Positions 1 to 10,768 of a DNA stretch of 37,983 nucleotides are shown one piece after another. This stretch comes from Chara braunii (lineage: Eukaryota; Streptophyta; Charophyceae; Charales; Characeae), in the NCBI GenBank assembly GCA_003427395.1, contig BFEA01000225.1, positions 1,437,547 through 1,475,529 of the forward strand, given 5' to 3'. Position numbers and translations under genes: made by a program. The notes below the pieces were generated by a model that had not been told where the DNA came from, made no database searches, and saw nothing but the letters and a program-made list of their open reading frames with translations. Within the stretch, counting starts at the first letter, position 1, and each line of letters starts with the position of its first letter.

Positions 1-304
1 GCCTATGACAGGGAGGACCAGCAGTGCCGGCTGGCTCATCGTTAAAAGTTCCCGAGTGCCAGACAGCCAATACAGTGCCAGACAGCCTCGTATGAGTATT
101 GCATACCTTAAGCCAAAGCTAAAGGCAAACCCAAACAAAATGGAACAAACAGAATCACTGAGTCCACTATTATCGAATTCAAGATGATTAACAGACTATC
201 TTGAAATTTGCACAGAAAATCAGGGACATCTACGGAAGACTACAACAAAAACGTGACAAACAGACTTACTAAGCTCACTACCGCCTGATCCAAGATCAGT
301 GATC

Positions 305-343
<39 letters not shown>

Positions 344-940
344 GAGCAGATGCTCCCATCTCCCCCGGGAAGGCTCCATCTATTGATGGGGAGCGACACC
401 ACTTAATAAACTACAGCACTCAAACAAAGGCAATCAGGAAAAATCTATGGAAGACTAAACACTGTAAACAGCTCAACTATATAACACTCTTACAGCTGAC
501 TGTCCTCTGTCTGAAGTGGCAAGTCTCAACAGTATAGACTACCATGCCGTAGTAGTCCTAACTGGAACTTGGCTATAAGAACATGTGGCGCACGACCAGG
601 GGGTTGAAAGCCAAGACTATAAAAGAGTTGGGGGGGCTACTATACACCCTTCAGGCCACTATAATCTTACTATATTTACATTTCTCGCCTTCCTGGATTG
701 CAGGAGCCCCCAGTTCCTTAATGATGATGTCCTGGCGGAGCACAGACCCCACCACCATGGAATTCTCTAGGGCCCATTCCCCGTGGGACTATTCTCCTGG
801 ATGGCGTGGTGGTTTCAACCATACTACTGTGAGTAGAACTGCTCTGCCTCTACTAAGTAAACGTTTAACTATACAGCTCCTACTTACCTCCCTCCCCTTC
901 TCTCTTCCTCTGTCTCTCCCTCTGTCTGTTCGTCTGTGCA
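1..940. other. no gene seen; poly(T) run at 307-339
   Basis: No reading frame here looks like a protein; the open frames are short and low in complexity. A run of 33 T lies at 307-339. It could be the poly(A) tail of a minus-strand retrocopy, but I found no flanking duplication. From about 885 the sequence becomes pyrimidine-rich and grades into the TCTG repeat. Confidence 0.5.

Positions 941-984
<44 letters not shown>
941..984. repeat. (TCTG)n microsatellite
   Basis: About ten uninterrupted TCTG units sit directly before the sequencing-adapter sequence at 989. A low-complexity flank makes a false scaffold join at this place more likely. Confidence 0.95.
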
Positions 985-988
<4 letters not shown>

Positions 989-1026
989 CTGTCTCTTATA
1001 CACATCTAGATGTGTATAAGAGACAG
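989..1026. other. Nextera (Tn5 mosaic-end) mate-pair junction adapter, assembly artefact
   Basis: The 19-mer CTGTCTCTTATACACATCT is followed immediately by its exact reverse complement, making a perfect 38-bp palindrome. That is the circularisation junction adapter of Nextera mate-pair libraries (the Tn5 mosaic end, head to head). Translated, it gives the peptide VSYTHLDVYKRQ on both strands, a peptide I recall as a common contaminant in predicted proteomes. Sequence left and right of this point may come from places kilobases apart in the genome, so the 3' untranslated region of the gene ending at 1074 cannot be trusted beyond 1026. Confidence 0.97.
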
Positions 1027-1073
1027 GAGAAAGGGAGGCATGGGTGTAAAGAAAGGAAAAGGTAGAGAAGGCG

Positions 1074-4000
1074 TCAAGTGCCTGAACGTTCTGCAGCTTG
1101 AAGGAGACGTGACTCTCTGAGCCAAGCCTCCATATCCTCGTCAGCACCTCGGATCTTGGCCCACTCTTCTCTGGCTGCACGCATTTGATTGCTCCAAGTC
1201 TGGTGAGAGCTATTCATCTCTTCATACTCCTTCACCATCTCCTTGAGCAGAAGGGGCACACTGACTCTACTAAAGTTGACGTATTTCCATCGCTCTCCGA
1301 GTTCGTAGGTGAGCCAAGACTGAAATCTACGCGATTCAGCAATTGTCCGTCTACGCTGTCCATGACAATCCTGCTCTTCTGTCACATCAACAGCCCATCT
1401 CGTGAAGTTCTCTATGGACTCGGTGATTTCCCCGTGAGATCCCTTGAAAACAACTTGCTGATGGTTAAGCTTTTCTGATTCGGATGATCGTTTCGTAAAC
1501 TGACTGTCACAGTCAAATGTGAATTCTCTCTTCTGAGTCTTCTCGTACCGGTGTTCCTCTTCGTGGAAGTTCTTCATCACTTCGTTCAACTTCCCATCCC
1601 TTCTGTCGCTTTCAACATCCTGCGCTGTACATTTCACGGCATCCTCTTTATCTCCTCGACAAACTTTCTCACCTCCTTGACTCTGATCACTTTGAAACCC
1701 ACTTCTTATTACTGCTACCTCGAAGCTGGCCTGCCTCATTCTACTCTGCCTTTCATATTCTCTTACTTCGACGACGTTTCCTCTGCATCCCCCTCCTCTT
1801 CCTCCTCCTTTTCCTCCTCCTCCTTGCTGGGCTCCACCACATTCTTCACCAACACTTTCTTCTTCCTCCTCTTGTGCTCGGAGTACGGCTCCTCTCGGTT
1901 TTCGGTTCCCGTTAGCCGAAAACACACCTGTCAGTCGGAGGCGCTGGGTGCCTTCTGCCGCCACCGCCTTCCCAGATACCATCATGCAGTTGGAAAGAGG
2001 ATTAAAAACACGTTTTTTCATTGTGGGATCCACTTGCACGCAGCTTCCATCTGAGCCCAAGTCAGTCTGGTCTTCCTCCGAGCGCGTGGTGTGAGAGTCA
2101 TGCTCCTCCATTGCTCGCATGTGCACTGGGATTGAAGCGCCGACTTGTTCTAACGTCCGCATCTTCACCGTCAACCCTCTCCGTAAGAGTGCTCCAGATT
2201 CCGATGAAGATGAAGGTGACTCAGTGCCATCCTCTCCCAAAGAAGTGCCTGAGATGTTCGTCATCCCCCCTCTCGCCCATTTTGGGAAGCACTCAACCAT
2301 CCCACCAAAACTGTCCCTGAGAGTCTCAACGTCATGCTCTTCCATGCGCATGTCGTCTCCCTGCTGCTCCACATGACCTCCGTCCAAGTTCCGGTTTTGT
2401 GGGAGACTCTTCTCCTCGTTATCATTCCGTTCCGCAGCCCCTGCGCACTCAGCCCTCCCGCTAAAACTGTCACTGAAAGTCTTCACAGCATGCTCCGCAA
2501 TGTGCACGTCCTCTCCCTGCTCCACATGAATATCTTCGTCCAACTTCTGAATTTGCTGGAGGCTCTTCTCCTCATTACCGTTTTGGTCCCCAGCCCTTGA
2601 TTGCCGCCTAACCCGCTCCTCTTGCTCCGTATGGCATGCCACTATCATGGCATCCCGGCAGATATTGTCGCTGGAGCCAAAGAAGTTGGGGGCACCACAG
2701 TAAGAGTGAGCTGGTTCTGCCTGTACTCTGATGTCCATAGCCACACTCTTGCAAGGTTCACCTTCTTTCCTCTCTTCCGTCACCTCTCCTCTCTCTCCTC
2801 CTCTCTCTCTCTCTCCTGCTGGCCCCGCAAGTTCAGCTTGGGCTGCTATTGCTTGTCTGACTGAGTTGTCCTGAACATAACCCCATTCTTCTGCATCCTC
2901 CTCCCCAGTTTGTATACCCAATAACGTCACATTTACAAAGCGGCGGCCTTCTTTATCTTTTGCCCCCCTTTCTAACCCTTTCATCTTCCGAAGACAGTCG
3001 TCTAGTTGCCATGACTGCTGAACAACGTCAGGTTCGTTGTCCATGAGATTTTCGTCCTGCACACATCTCTCTGTACTTTCTGTATCGGGTTCCCCACCTT
3101 CCTCTGCTCCAACTACAACTACTTTCTCCATGATATCTTCGTCTTCCCTCGTTGCAGCTGTTGCTGTTGATGCTGGTGATGTCTCTTGAAGAACTACAGG
3201 TTCTGTATCTAAGTGCTTTGCCCACACATCTCTGTATGCTACTTCCTCTTTGCATTCACCTAGCTCCACTCTTACTCTTCCTATACTTTCTTCTTCTTCT
3301 TCTTCTTCTTCTTCTTCTTCTTCTTCTTCTTCTTCTTCTTTGTTTACTCCTGCTGCTGCTGCTGCTGCTGCTTCTGGGACCACTACTAGCTCTACAATTT
3401 TGTCCTCTTCTTCTTTTCCTTCTGCGACGGATTCTGATTCCAATTTCTGTTGTGGTAGCTGTGAATCATTTGCGTCTGACAAGGCAGCCACATGCTCGTC
3501 GCGGAAATTGGAGAACTTACTAGATGAAGTGTCTGTGCTCTTCATGACCATCCCCTCTAGGTTCCCAGGGATTGGGTTGCTTACCTGTCCTTGCTCAATC
3601 TTTAGATTGGCCGCCCGGTTCTCTGCACGAGAAATTCCGCCAAGCCCAGTCTTTGCACCCTCTTCTTCTCCCTCGCTCCTCCAGCTGCATCTGCAACTGC
3701 TACTGCTAGTCCTATTCTCCGTCCTCCTACTTCTCCTTGTGTCTTCACTCGCAGTATCGAGATCTGTCGTCATCCGGGCCAGTTCCTCCAGCTCTCTCTC
3801 TCTTTCTAACGCTCGACTCTCCTCTTCCAGCTGTTGTGCCCTCTCTCTCTCCTCCACAACCTTGCGCACATGTCTCCTTAACTCAATGACCATCCTCAGT
3901 TCTCTCCAAGCCCCCCCAAGAGGGGACTCGTCACCGCCTCCAGATCCCGATTGTATATCATCATCCTGGTCAGCTGTGTTTCCTGTAGTTCCCTTCCATC

Positions 4001-4175
4001 CGAACGCCTCAGACCCCTCCTCCCCCTCTTCCTCCTCCCATGATGCTCCATCTAGAGATTCTAATTCCCATCTTTGCATAATGTGCAAACCAAGCGTATC
4101 ACTCCCCGCATCTTCAGAATGAGCCTGACAGTTTGACAAGTCTTTGTGGCATTGATGCATGACCTGCTCCAGCTT

Positions 4176-4220
<45 letters not shown>

Positions 4221-6485
4221 GTCAATGTCATCCAGACTATGTTTGCTTCTAATGTCTCGAGCATCTTCACCACCGATGTGCTTGTCCGCATTCACTTCAG
4301 CTGCCGCCTCCTCATCTATCTCATCTTTCCATTTCCATTGCAAGCTTGCTGCAACTCTCCGCGTGATGCGCTCTCTCCCTTTTCTTCTTCCCTGCTGGGC
4401 TTGCTCAGCATCCACCCCTGAGGCTCTCCCTTGCAGTGAATGCCTTACTATATGCTTTCCTGCTTCATCACCATCCTGTCCCTGCCTTTCTGTTCCTTTG
4501 ACTATTTTCTGCCTCCCCTCTGTATGGTCCACCACTTTCCATTTCCTTCGCAATAACTGCTTTCTTCTCTTCTGCTCACCACCCCTACCCAGAACGCTTC
4601 CCTCTACACTGGCAACGATCTTCTTCACGAGACTGAGTGCTTCTTTTCGATCCACCATAGCTGTCGCCTTCTTTTTCTTCTTAACTTTTTCGTCAGTTCG
4701 CTCCCCTCTCTTCTTCCCTCTCCCCCTTCCTCTAACCTTTTTGGTCCGCACTCGAACCTGCCATACTTCTCCTTCATCTTGCCCACCACTGGGTAGTCGA
4801 GCTGCTCGAGGACTAGACCCTGAGCTCATATTGGGGTCCTGATCCTGCCCACGCGCAGGCTGTCTTGAGGGAGTTGTACTCCATCCCCAATGAGTTGCTG
4901 CACTGGAACACGATTCCCAAACCTCCGTCTCAGAATCGCAGCTGTTATGCATGGCTTGACCAACAGCCTGGACCACCAACTCTGCTTCTCTGCGTGGAAT
5001 GGCATCATACTCTGTTGATCCCAAGCCTGAGCAACGTCCATGGTCTTGCAACATACTATGACGGTTCGCCAGCCGGTTATGCCGCCAACGATCGCACTCA
5101 GTCAGTCGACCACCGAGGTGTTCCTTAGACGGGGGGGCATTAGCACTGGAAGGGGACGTGCTTTGATTCCGCGATAATTTGGTACTATTCTCTCCATTTC
5201 TGCTGCTCCTCTTCCCGCAAATCATCCCAGCATCTGCGCCACGAACAGGGGATATCTCCTTACGCTCTTCCAAGGAGCCATGTCGAAGAGGACTACCATT
5301 AGTTCTTTGAGAGAGCGACTGGAAACGGAAACCATATTTCTCTCGCACCTGCAGTTGCAACAATCTCTCATCATCAAGCTGATGGTCGGGACCACCGACG
5401 AAAGCTTCACCACCTTCATATTCTCTGCCTCGCCTTCCCTTATCATTGACAATATCAGCTTCATTGGAAGAGCCGTACTCTCCTCCTCCCCCTCCTCCTC
5501 CTCCTCCTCCTCCTCCTCCTCCTCTTCCTCCTCCTCCTTCAGATGCCGAGAAGTATACATCGCTTTTAGACCAGTAACTTGTCCTACTTTGAGTTTCTTC
5601 CCTGTCATCACTGCTATGGACACATGTTCTCCTCATACCTGTGCGATAGCGGTAATGATAGGAACCGAGGCGACTCCTTGACCCCGATGAACCCCTCATG
5701 TGGTTCAACCGACTACTCCACGAACTGAATGATGTATCGAAAGGAGAAGTTCCCAAACTCTTAAAAGATGAGGTGTCGAAAGGAGAAGTCCTAAAACTCC
5801 GATAGGATGTACCGTCACCTCCTTCTGAGGCACTAAGGAATCTGGAAGATGAACTCACTCCTCCACCTTCAACAGCACTAAAGTAGGCAACAGAGCGAGT
5901 CTCGCATTCCTCAGAGGCACTCATGAACTGAAAAGAGTTCTCGCCGCCCTCTGAAGCGCTGAAAAACCACTGAGCCTCACTCATGGCAGACCAGGTGGTT
6001 CGACAGGTAGTCCGGGAGCCGTGCTCCTTGTTCCCATACGCAACCAATGGAACACACTCGGCGGATGCCGCCTTCAAATCCCTCTTCTGGCTGGTCAAAG
6101 CTTGTCTCAACCGCGCGCGAGCGAGGGCAGCCTCATGAAAACGTGCGGCATCCCTTTGCCAATCGATTCGGTGACAGACAACCAGTTCACAGCTTGCTCT
6201 GGATGACCAGCCCCCCACTTTGACTGCGCGGCAAGGATCAGTTACTGCATTCTCCTTCCCAGTGTTTATCACGTTCTCATTCCCGTGTCCGCAATCCACT
6301 TCTCCGGGAAGAGTACCGTTTCCCGCCTCATTGGCATCCTCATTGCATTGAATTTCCCTCCTGACCGTTTGCACCCTCTGGTCATTGAGCTTTGATGCCT
6401 TTGCTCGAGCCCTTGACCTCTGCGCCCCCGATCTACGATTCATTGGATCATGCTTCTTCCGCGTCAAGTAACCTCTGACATGTGC
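1074..6485 (-). CDS. large low-complexity protein with N-terminal IQ-like motif; probable last exon
   Basis: The minus frame is open from 6662 to the TGA at 1074-1076 (1,862 codons), far beyond chance. The first 59 codons are mostly TG-repeat (poly Cys-Val) and are probably intron; an AG at 6487-6486 gives a phase-0 exon start at 6485, reading AHVRGYLTRKK, the second half of an IQ-type calmodulin or light-chain binding motif. Residue numbers count from 6662. Features in order: FSASEGG-like motifs repeated five times (about 225-375); poly-Gly (about 376-393); a Lys/Arg-rich stretch that could be a nuclear signal (about 640-700); poly-Asp (about 814-827); an ERE-rich probable coiled coil (about 915-975); poly-Ala then poly-Glu (about 1097-1125); and a complex, helical C-terminus (about 1750-1862) rich in Trp, Glu and Arg. 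The homopolymers come from triplet repeats in the DNA. I recognise no enzyme. A cytoskeletal or calmodulin-linked scaffold is one guess. The upstream exons were not found. Confidence 0.75.
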
Positions 6486-6526
6486 CTTTACCACGTTCAG
6501 TATGGTAGACAGAACACACGCACAAG

Positions 6527-6527
6527 C

Positions 6528-6576
<49 letters not shown>

Positions 6577-6585
6577 CACACGTGA

Positions 6586-6620
<35 letters not shown>
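6527..6620. repeat. (CA)n microsatellites, probably intronic
   Basis: Two CA runs are separated by a short interruption near 6573-6590. On the minus strand they read as TG directly upstream of the proposed acceptor at 6486. The open frame continues through them only because TG repeats contain no stop. Confidence 0.9.
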
Positions 6621-6621
<1 letters not shown>

Positions 6622-6662
6622 GCAGCCAGGAACAAAGACCAACCAGCATCATCATCATCCAC

Positions 6663-7466
6663 GATCTAAAATTACCCAATTGATATCATATGCGATCAGC
6701 ATGCCACAATAATAAGGCCTTTTTAACAAAAGACACACGTGTGCTGTCACATAATTCAAAACACTAACAAATTGCGAAAGAAAGGAGAATAGCTAACTCT
6801 TCATCAGCTTCCAGATTCCTCCTCCATCCACAAAAAGGACACCTGCATTTTCGCACTGTGAGAAGACATTGTAGACGTGAGCGAGGACAGAACAAAGGGA
6901 GTTAAAGAGGCATGACCAGAGGGGGAAAAAAAAAAGGACCATGATAACGTCGATGCCCATCTTAGACTATCACACCGCAATACCGGCAGTTTTATCAGGT
7001 CCTGCAGCTGCTCTGCTATGAAGAGCAGCTCACCTAAAGACTACGATCATTCCAAAGTGGCTCGCTGGGACGGTCGAGATTCCACCTCAGGATGCAGGAT
7101 CTGACTCAGTATCTTCCCTCACCTCAGTGTCACACATGAACAGCATTGGGCATGGGGCATGGGGCATGGAGCATGGAGCACTGAAGAGCACCACATGATT
7201 GAAGATGTGTACACAGGATTTGTTCCAGCCTGCAGCTAATACAAAACCATGAACAACAGGTTACAGCACTGAAAGGACAAAGAGCGGAACAACTACTTGT
7301 GTGCTGTTGAGACTCGAGAGGCTTTTAGACCCCCGCTAAGCAGCAGCCTCAACCAGATAACAAACTGAATTGACAAGGCAAACTTAAACAATTGCAACAC
7401 ATAAATACAATGAAATACATCAATCCACAATGGCCCTGGTATTTCATATGTATAATGTTTTGCAAA
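6663..7466. other. no gene seen
   Basis: I find no convincing upstream exon of the minus-strand gene. A short ATGGGGC/ATGGAGC tandem lies at about 7148-7180. Confidence 0.4.
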
Positions 7467-7506
7467 ATTCCAGATGGGATGCTGGGCCCGGTTCCCAGCA
7501 CGTGCT
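7467..7506. repeat. dispersed short repeat, copy 1
   Basis: GCCCGGTTCCCAGCACGTGC (7486-7505) recurs at 27568-27587. The part just before it, AATTCCAGATGGGATGCTGG, recurs with one change at about 8267-8287. Together the three places point to one dispersed element whose limits I cannot set. Confidence 0.6.
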
Positions 7507-7584
7507 TCTCCCCACGAATAGATTGAAGCAATTATAAGAAGGAAAAACAACAAAACAAATAAAAAACCATCAATCCAAAGCATA

Positions 7585-7658
7585 CATGCGGCGCATCACG
7601 TGCGCACAAGTGCGTCGCATAGCGCATGCGGACACGCACGCGCATGTGATGCGGCGCA
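7585..7658. repeat. GC-rich imperfect palindrome
   Basis: The left arm (GCGGCGCATCACGTGCGC, about 7587-7604) pairs with the right arm (about 7639-7658) with two mismatches. An inner stem, GTGCGTCGCAT against ATGCGGACACGCAC, closes much of the loop. The whole is a roughly 75-bp hairpin or cruciform former, very rich in alternating purine-pyrimidine steps. It may be a small foldback element; no target duplication was seen. Confidence 0.7.
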
Positions 7659-7659
7659 C

Positions 7660-8590
7660 CTACGAATTAAAAAAAATAAAAAATAAAAAATTCAGAAGGG
7701 CAGGCTGTGGTAACCAAATGTGTGCTCCCTCTTGAAAATTGTAACTGCACAGAAAAAAAAAAAAGAGTTGGGGCCATACATCGTACTCCTCATTGGATTT
7801 AGTATCTTTTCCAAAGGGTCCCCTGCAAAGAATTAGCCGGGATCCCATCCCATTCATTTGGAAGAACGTGAATTGAACTGTTGAAGGAACAGAAGCAAGC
7901 CAGCAATATATTCTGGAATCGGATTCAGGTGTGTTCCAAGAGTTATGGGTTACGAACTTACTCCGAAACACTACAGTAGCTGTCTCGTTTTTTGTTTTTG
8001 TTTTTCCTTGTCTTATGTGCAGTGGCCCTCCCTAAGGGCCTCGCTCCACTCATCAGCACTTGCACAAAAGAAAAGCATATGGCCTGTATGGTTCCAGTTT
8101 CTCGGAGAAGATTCATTCTACGGTAGTTTTGCACATTTGGTGAGTAGTGGCGTGAAGCCCTGAAAATCACATGCTGAGTTAGTAAGTCAGCAACCCATAA
8201 CTGCTGAAACACGGACGTGAATTTGAAGCTACACCATATATACCAGTATGTCAAATGACTTGTGTAATTCCATATGGGATGCTGGGCTTGATGAGGAATT
8301 TTAAATGAACCTTCAGCCCAAAGTTGTCCACATTACTACTACTATAATTACTATATTTAGTATATTACTGTTTTACACCGTTATGATTCCACACAGCATT
8401 GTTTTTTTCACGCGGAATTCTTATGTTTTCTGAAGCTGTGGACCTTGTTCTGTGGACCTTGTTCTTCACCTTACCTTGGTCTGGGCGCATCACAGACTGC
8501 CTGGGGCTGTGTTCCAAGCAGGTCAAGCGTCTCCAAGGGGCCCCGGTACACAGCCTGGGTAGAACACAGGCAACAGAATGCACACACTAA
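7660..8590. other. no gene seen
   Basis: AT-rich sequence with short A and T runs. It includes a fragment of the dispersed repeat at about 8267-8287. No coding signal was recognised. Confidence 0.4.
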
Positions 8591-8591
8591 C

Positions 8592-8655
8592 GGCATACTC
8601 ACACTAACACTTTCATAGATGTGCATCTGACTGCAATTACGGCCAGACTCTGGAG
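8592..8655 (+). repeat. fragment of 'GGCATACTCACAC' inverted-repeat element
   Basis: CATACTCACACTAACACTTT and the following CATCTGACTGCAATTAC match the element starting at 8677, about 92 bp downstream. This is a diverged tandem or partial copy lacking a recognisable right terminus. Confidence 0.6.
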
Positions 8656-8676
8656 CGGCAAAAAATGCACACACTC

Positions 8677-8764
8677 AAGGGATAGCATACTCACACTAGC
8701 ACTTTCCTAGATGCATCTGACTGCAATTACATCCAGAGCTTCGAAGTAGAAGTCCTTGTGTGAA
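8677..8764 (+). mobile_element. MITE (AGGGCATATTCACACAAGGAC family), left part, split by LINE
   Basis: The left terminus AAGGGATAGCATACTCACAC is an inverted partner of the sequence that continues on the far side of the LINE (GTGTGAATATGCCCTT, ending at 10768). Removing the LINE and one copy of its target duplication rebuilds an element of about 98 bp with imperfect terminal inverted repeats. Related ends lie at 23811 and 24236. No transposase is present. The superfamily is unclear; hAT-like is possible. Confidence 0.65.
8751..8764 (+). repeat. LINE target-site duplication, left copy
   Basis: AGTCCTTGTGTGAA is repeated exactly at 10745-10758, after the LINE poly(A) tail. Fourteen identical bases at both ends is the mark of target-primed reverse transcription. 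Confidence 0.92.
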
Positions 8765-10426
8765 CCCCAAACAGGAATCCATAGCATTGCAGATAAAATG
8801 GATCCTCAAGATCTTGACTAGACAGTTCCTCCCATGGACCCAGATGGCGCTTGACAGCATCAGAAACCTAGCCCCCATCAACTCCCCCCCGAACATGAAC
8901 GGTCTGTTTTGGCTCATGGCAAAGGGCTGGACAATAAAATCGGGCAGACCACGCAGGAAAAAACCTGCACAACCTAGCACAAACCCCACTCCAACAGCCT
9001 GTTCGTACTGGACCCCCATCATCAAAGCCTGGCCGAGAATGAGGCCACGCAAACACGGCGCACCGGGAAACAGAGAAGAAGTCCTGAGACAACCTCTATT
9101 CTGCAACCCCTGGATCACCGACCCCAACGGAAAGGAATGGACCCTATGCTCCAAGGACCGCAGGTGGCTTTCCTGGGTAGAAAGAAGCGTGTGGCAAGTC
9201 AGACACATCTGGGAAGAAGACCAAGGACGATGGGCTACTGACCAAGAACTACGCAATGTCCTAAGAGGCTGTCATGCCCTCTCTGACAACCTTACGCGGA
9301 TCCAAAACAGCATCCCAACACGCTGGCTCCCCCTCCTAAGTGAGAGCTTCTCATGGAAAGCGGGGGACTGGGGGATACTGATATCCCAAACCCAGCCTAC
9401 CGGAGCATACAGATTCATCGCTAGAACCAACACATCTGGTTATCTTTCTAATTTCTTCTCTTACCCCATAGCCAAGCACACCACCAATGAGTTGGAAATC
9501 CAAAACAGAGATCCTCAGTGCGAGATACTAGACACATTTCGACTGAGGAAAGTGAGAGTATCAAAGAACAAACCCTGGATACTCTTCAGACCGGACCTCA
9601 GCATCTCTGAGCTAGAATTCGATCCGAAGGAATGGGTTTGGAAACAGGGCAAAACAGGGAGAACTAGAACGATAGACGAATACGACGTCAAATTCGGTTA
9701 TGAGTTGGGCCTACAAACCACAGACCCGGATCCCAGACTCAGAGGAAAATGGAGGGAAATTCTGAGCTTAGACCCTTCGGTCTCCGTATCCATCCCGTGG
9801 TCAAAGTTCCTATCCATCAGACCAGCTAGGATCCAAAGTATGCAATGGCTCATAGCGCACGCCGCTCTGCCAACCAACCAATGGCTCCACAAGAGGAGGA
9901 AACACACAGACCCCAACAGCACCGACCTGTGCAAACTCTGCTCTGATAACATCCCCGAAGACATACCCCACTGCCTACTATACTGCTCGGAAGCAGCGTG
10001 GATCTGGAACAAAGTGTGTAACCTGTGGCACATCCTCTTCTCTTCACCCCCCCCCCGCCCACGACCCCCCTCAACATCTTGCTCTTATCTAACAACACGA
10101 ACAACCTCAGAGGAGGAAAGGAGGTCTGGTACCATCTTCTCAGAAAGTTGGCTCTGTGGGTGATTTGGAAGAGGAGATGTACCAAGACAATCGAAGAAAC
10201 TGAGGTGCCAAGAGAAGAAATGTGGGCTCTACTACTGAAAATGGCGGAAACAGAGATTCGAGTCAGATGGAGGGAAGTGACTGTGAGCACGAAAGGCAGA
10301 CCAGAAAGGATAGCCACAAGGAGACGAGTTTTTACAAGAGACTGGCTTTTACAAGAAAAGATCACCACTGTGGTGGACAACAGATTGATTTGGAAGAAGT
10401 GGCACACCACAGGGACAGGGACGTAG
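8765..10426 (+). pseudogene. LINE ORF2 C-terminal fragment, zf-RVT domain, frameshifted
   Basis: The frame starts in the post-RT region (PKQESIALQIKWI, a typical LINE segment after the catalytic core) and continues open to about 10050. A zinc-binding reverse-transcriptase tail (zf-RVT family) lies near 9800-10030: it has the CKLC pair, then HCLLYC, and Trp residues. At the C-run around 10050-10062 the frame shifts. The other frame then carries the usual end of LINE ORF2, with ALWVIWKRRCTKTIEE, and stops at 10426. The endonuclease and the catalytic RT block are absent because of 5' truncation. The C-run shift could be mutation or a homopolymer sequencing error; either way the fragment cannot encode a working reverse transcriptase. 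Confidence 0.9.
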
Positions 10427-10744
10427 AGGAAAACAAACTGAGATTGTAATCTCAACAGCAAAGACATCTCTCTTCTTTTCTTGTTAAATACGTAATATCT
10501 GACAGAGACATAGTAGACTCTGAGAGGAAAAGTGGTAGGGCAAGCTGACAGTCAATCCTCCTTACAAGGAGCAATCAATGCTGGTCAGGGTTCCTTCGGC
10601 CAGACGGAAGGAAGCGTGAGGGTGTTCACCATGTACTCCATTTTTAGACTTGCCGGTGGAAAGGAACCGGACTGACGCTCCCCAGAATGGATATGGAGCC
10701 AGGACCATAAGGACCTGTTTATATTTAAAAAAAAAAAAAAAAAA
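8765..10744 (+). mobile_element. 5'-truncated LINE insertion with poly(A) tail
   Basis: The element runs from the end of the left target duplication to a run of about 18 A (10727-10744). It holds the C-terminal part of ORF2 and a 3' untranslated region of about 300 bp. 5' truncation, an A tail and a 14-bp duplication are the standard LINE signature. Its 3' region is shared, in reverse orientation, with 30556-31250, and in part with 27926-27985. A shorter part near the tail also resembles 15466-15560 and 20785-20885. It landed inside a MITE, so it is younger than that MITE. Confidence 0.93.
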
Positions 10745-10768
10745 AGTCCTTGTGTGAATATGCCCTTA
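10745..10768 (+). repeat. LINE target-site duplication (right copy) and MITE right end
   Basis: 10745-10758 repeats AGTCCTTGTGTGAA. 10759-10768 completes the inverted terminus of the interrupted MITE (TATGCCCTTA). Confidence 0.85.

Noticed and set aside
583-1180. Reading frames on both strands through the adapter (160 and 98 codons)
   Set aside because: They contain the translated Nextera junction and a TCTG repeat; not biological.
3152-4842. Plus-strand Ser/Leu-rich frames of up to 290 codons
   Set aside because: Antisense shadows of the minus-strand exon, kept open by its triplet repeats.
9698-10467. Minus frames of 111-205 codons
   Set aside because: Antisense of the LINE ORF2 fragment.
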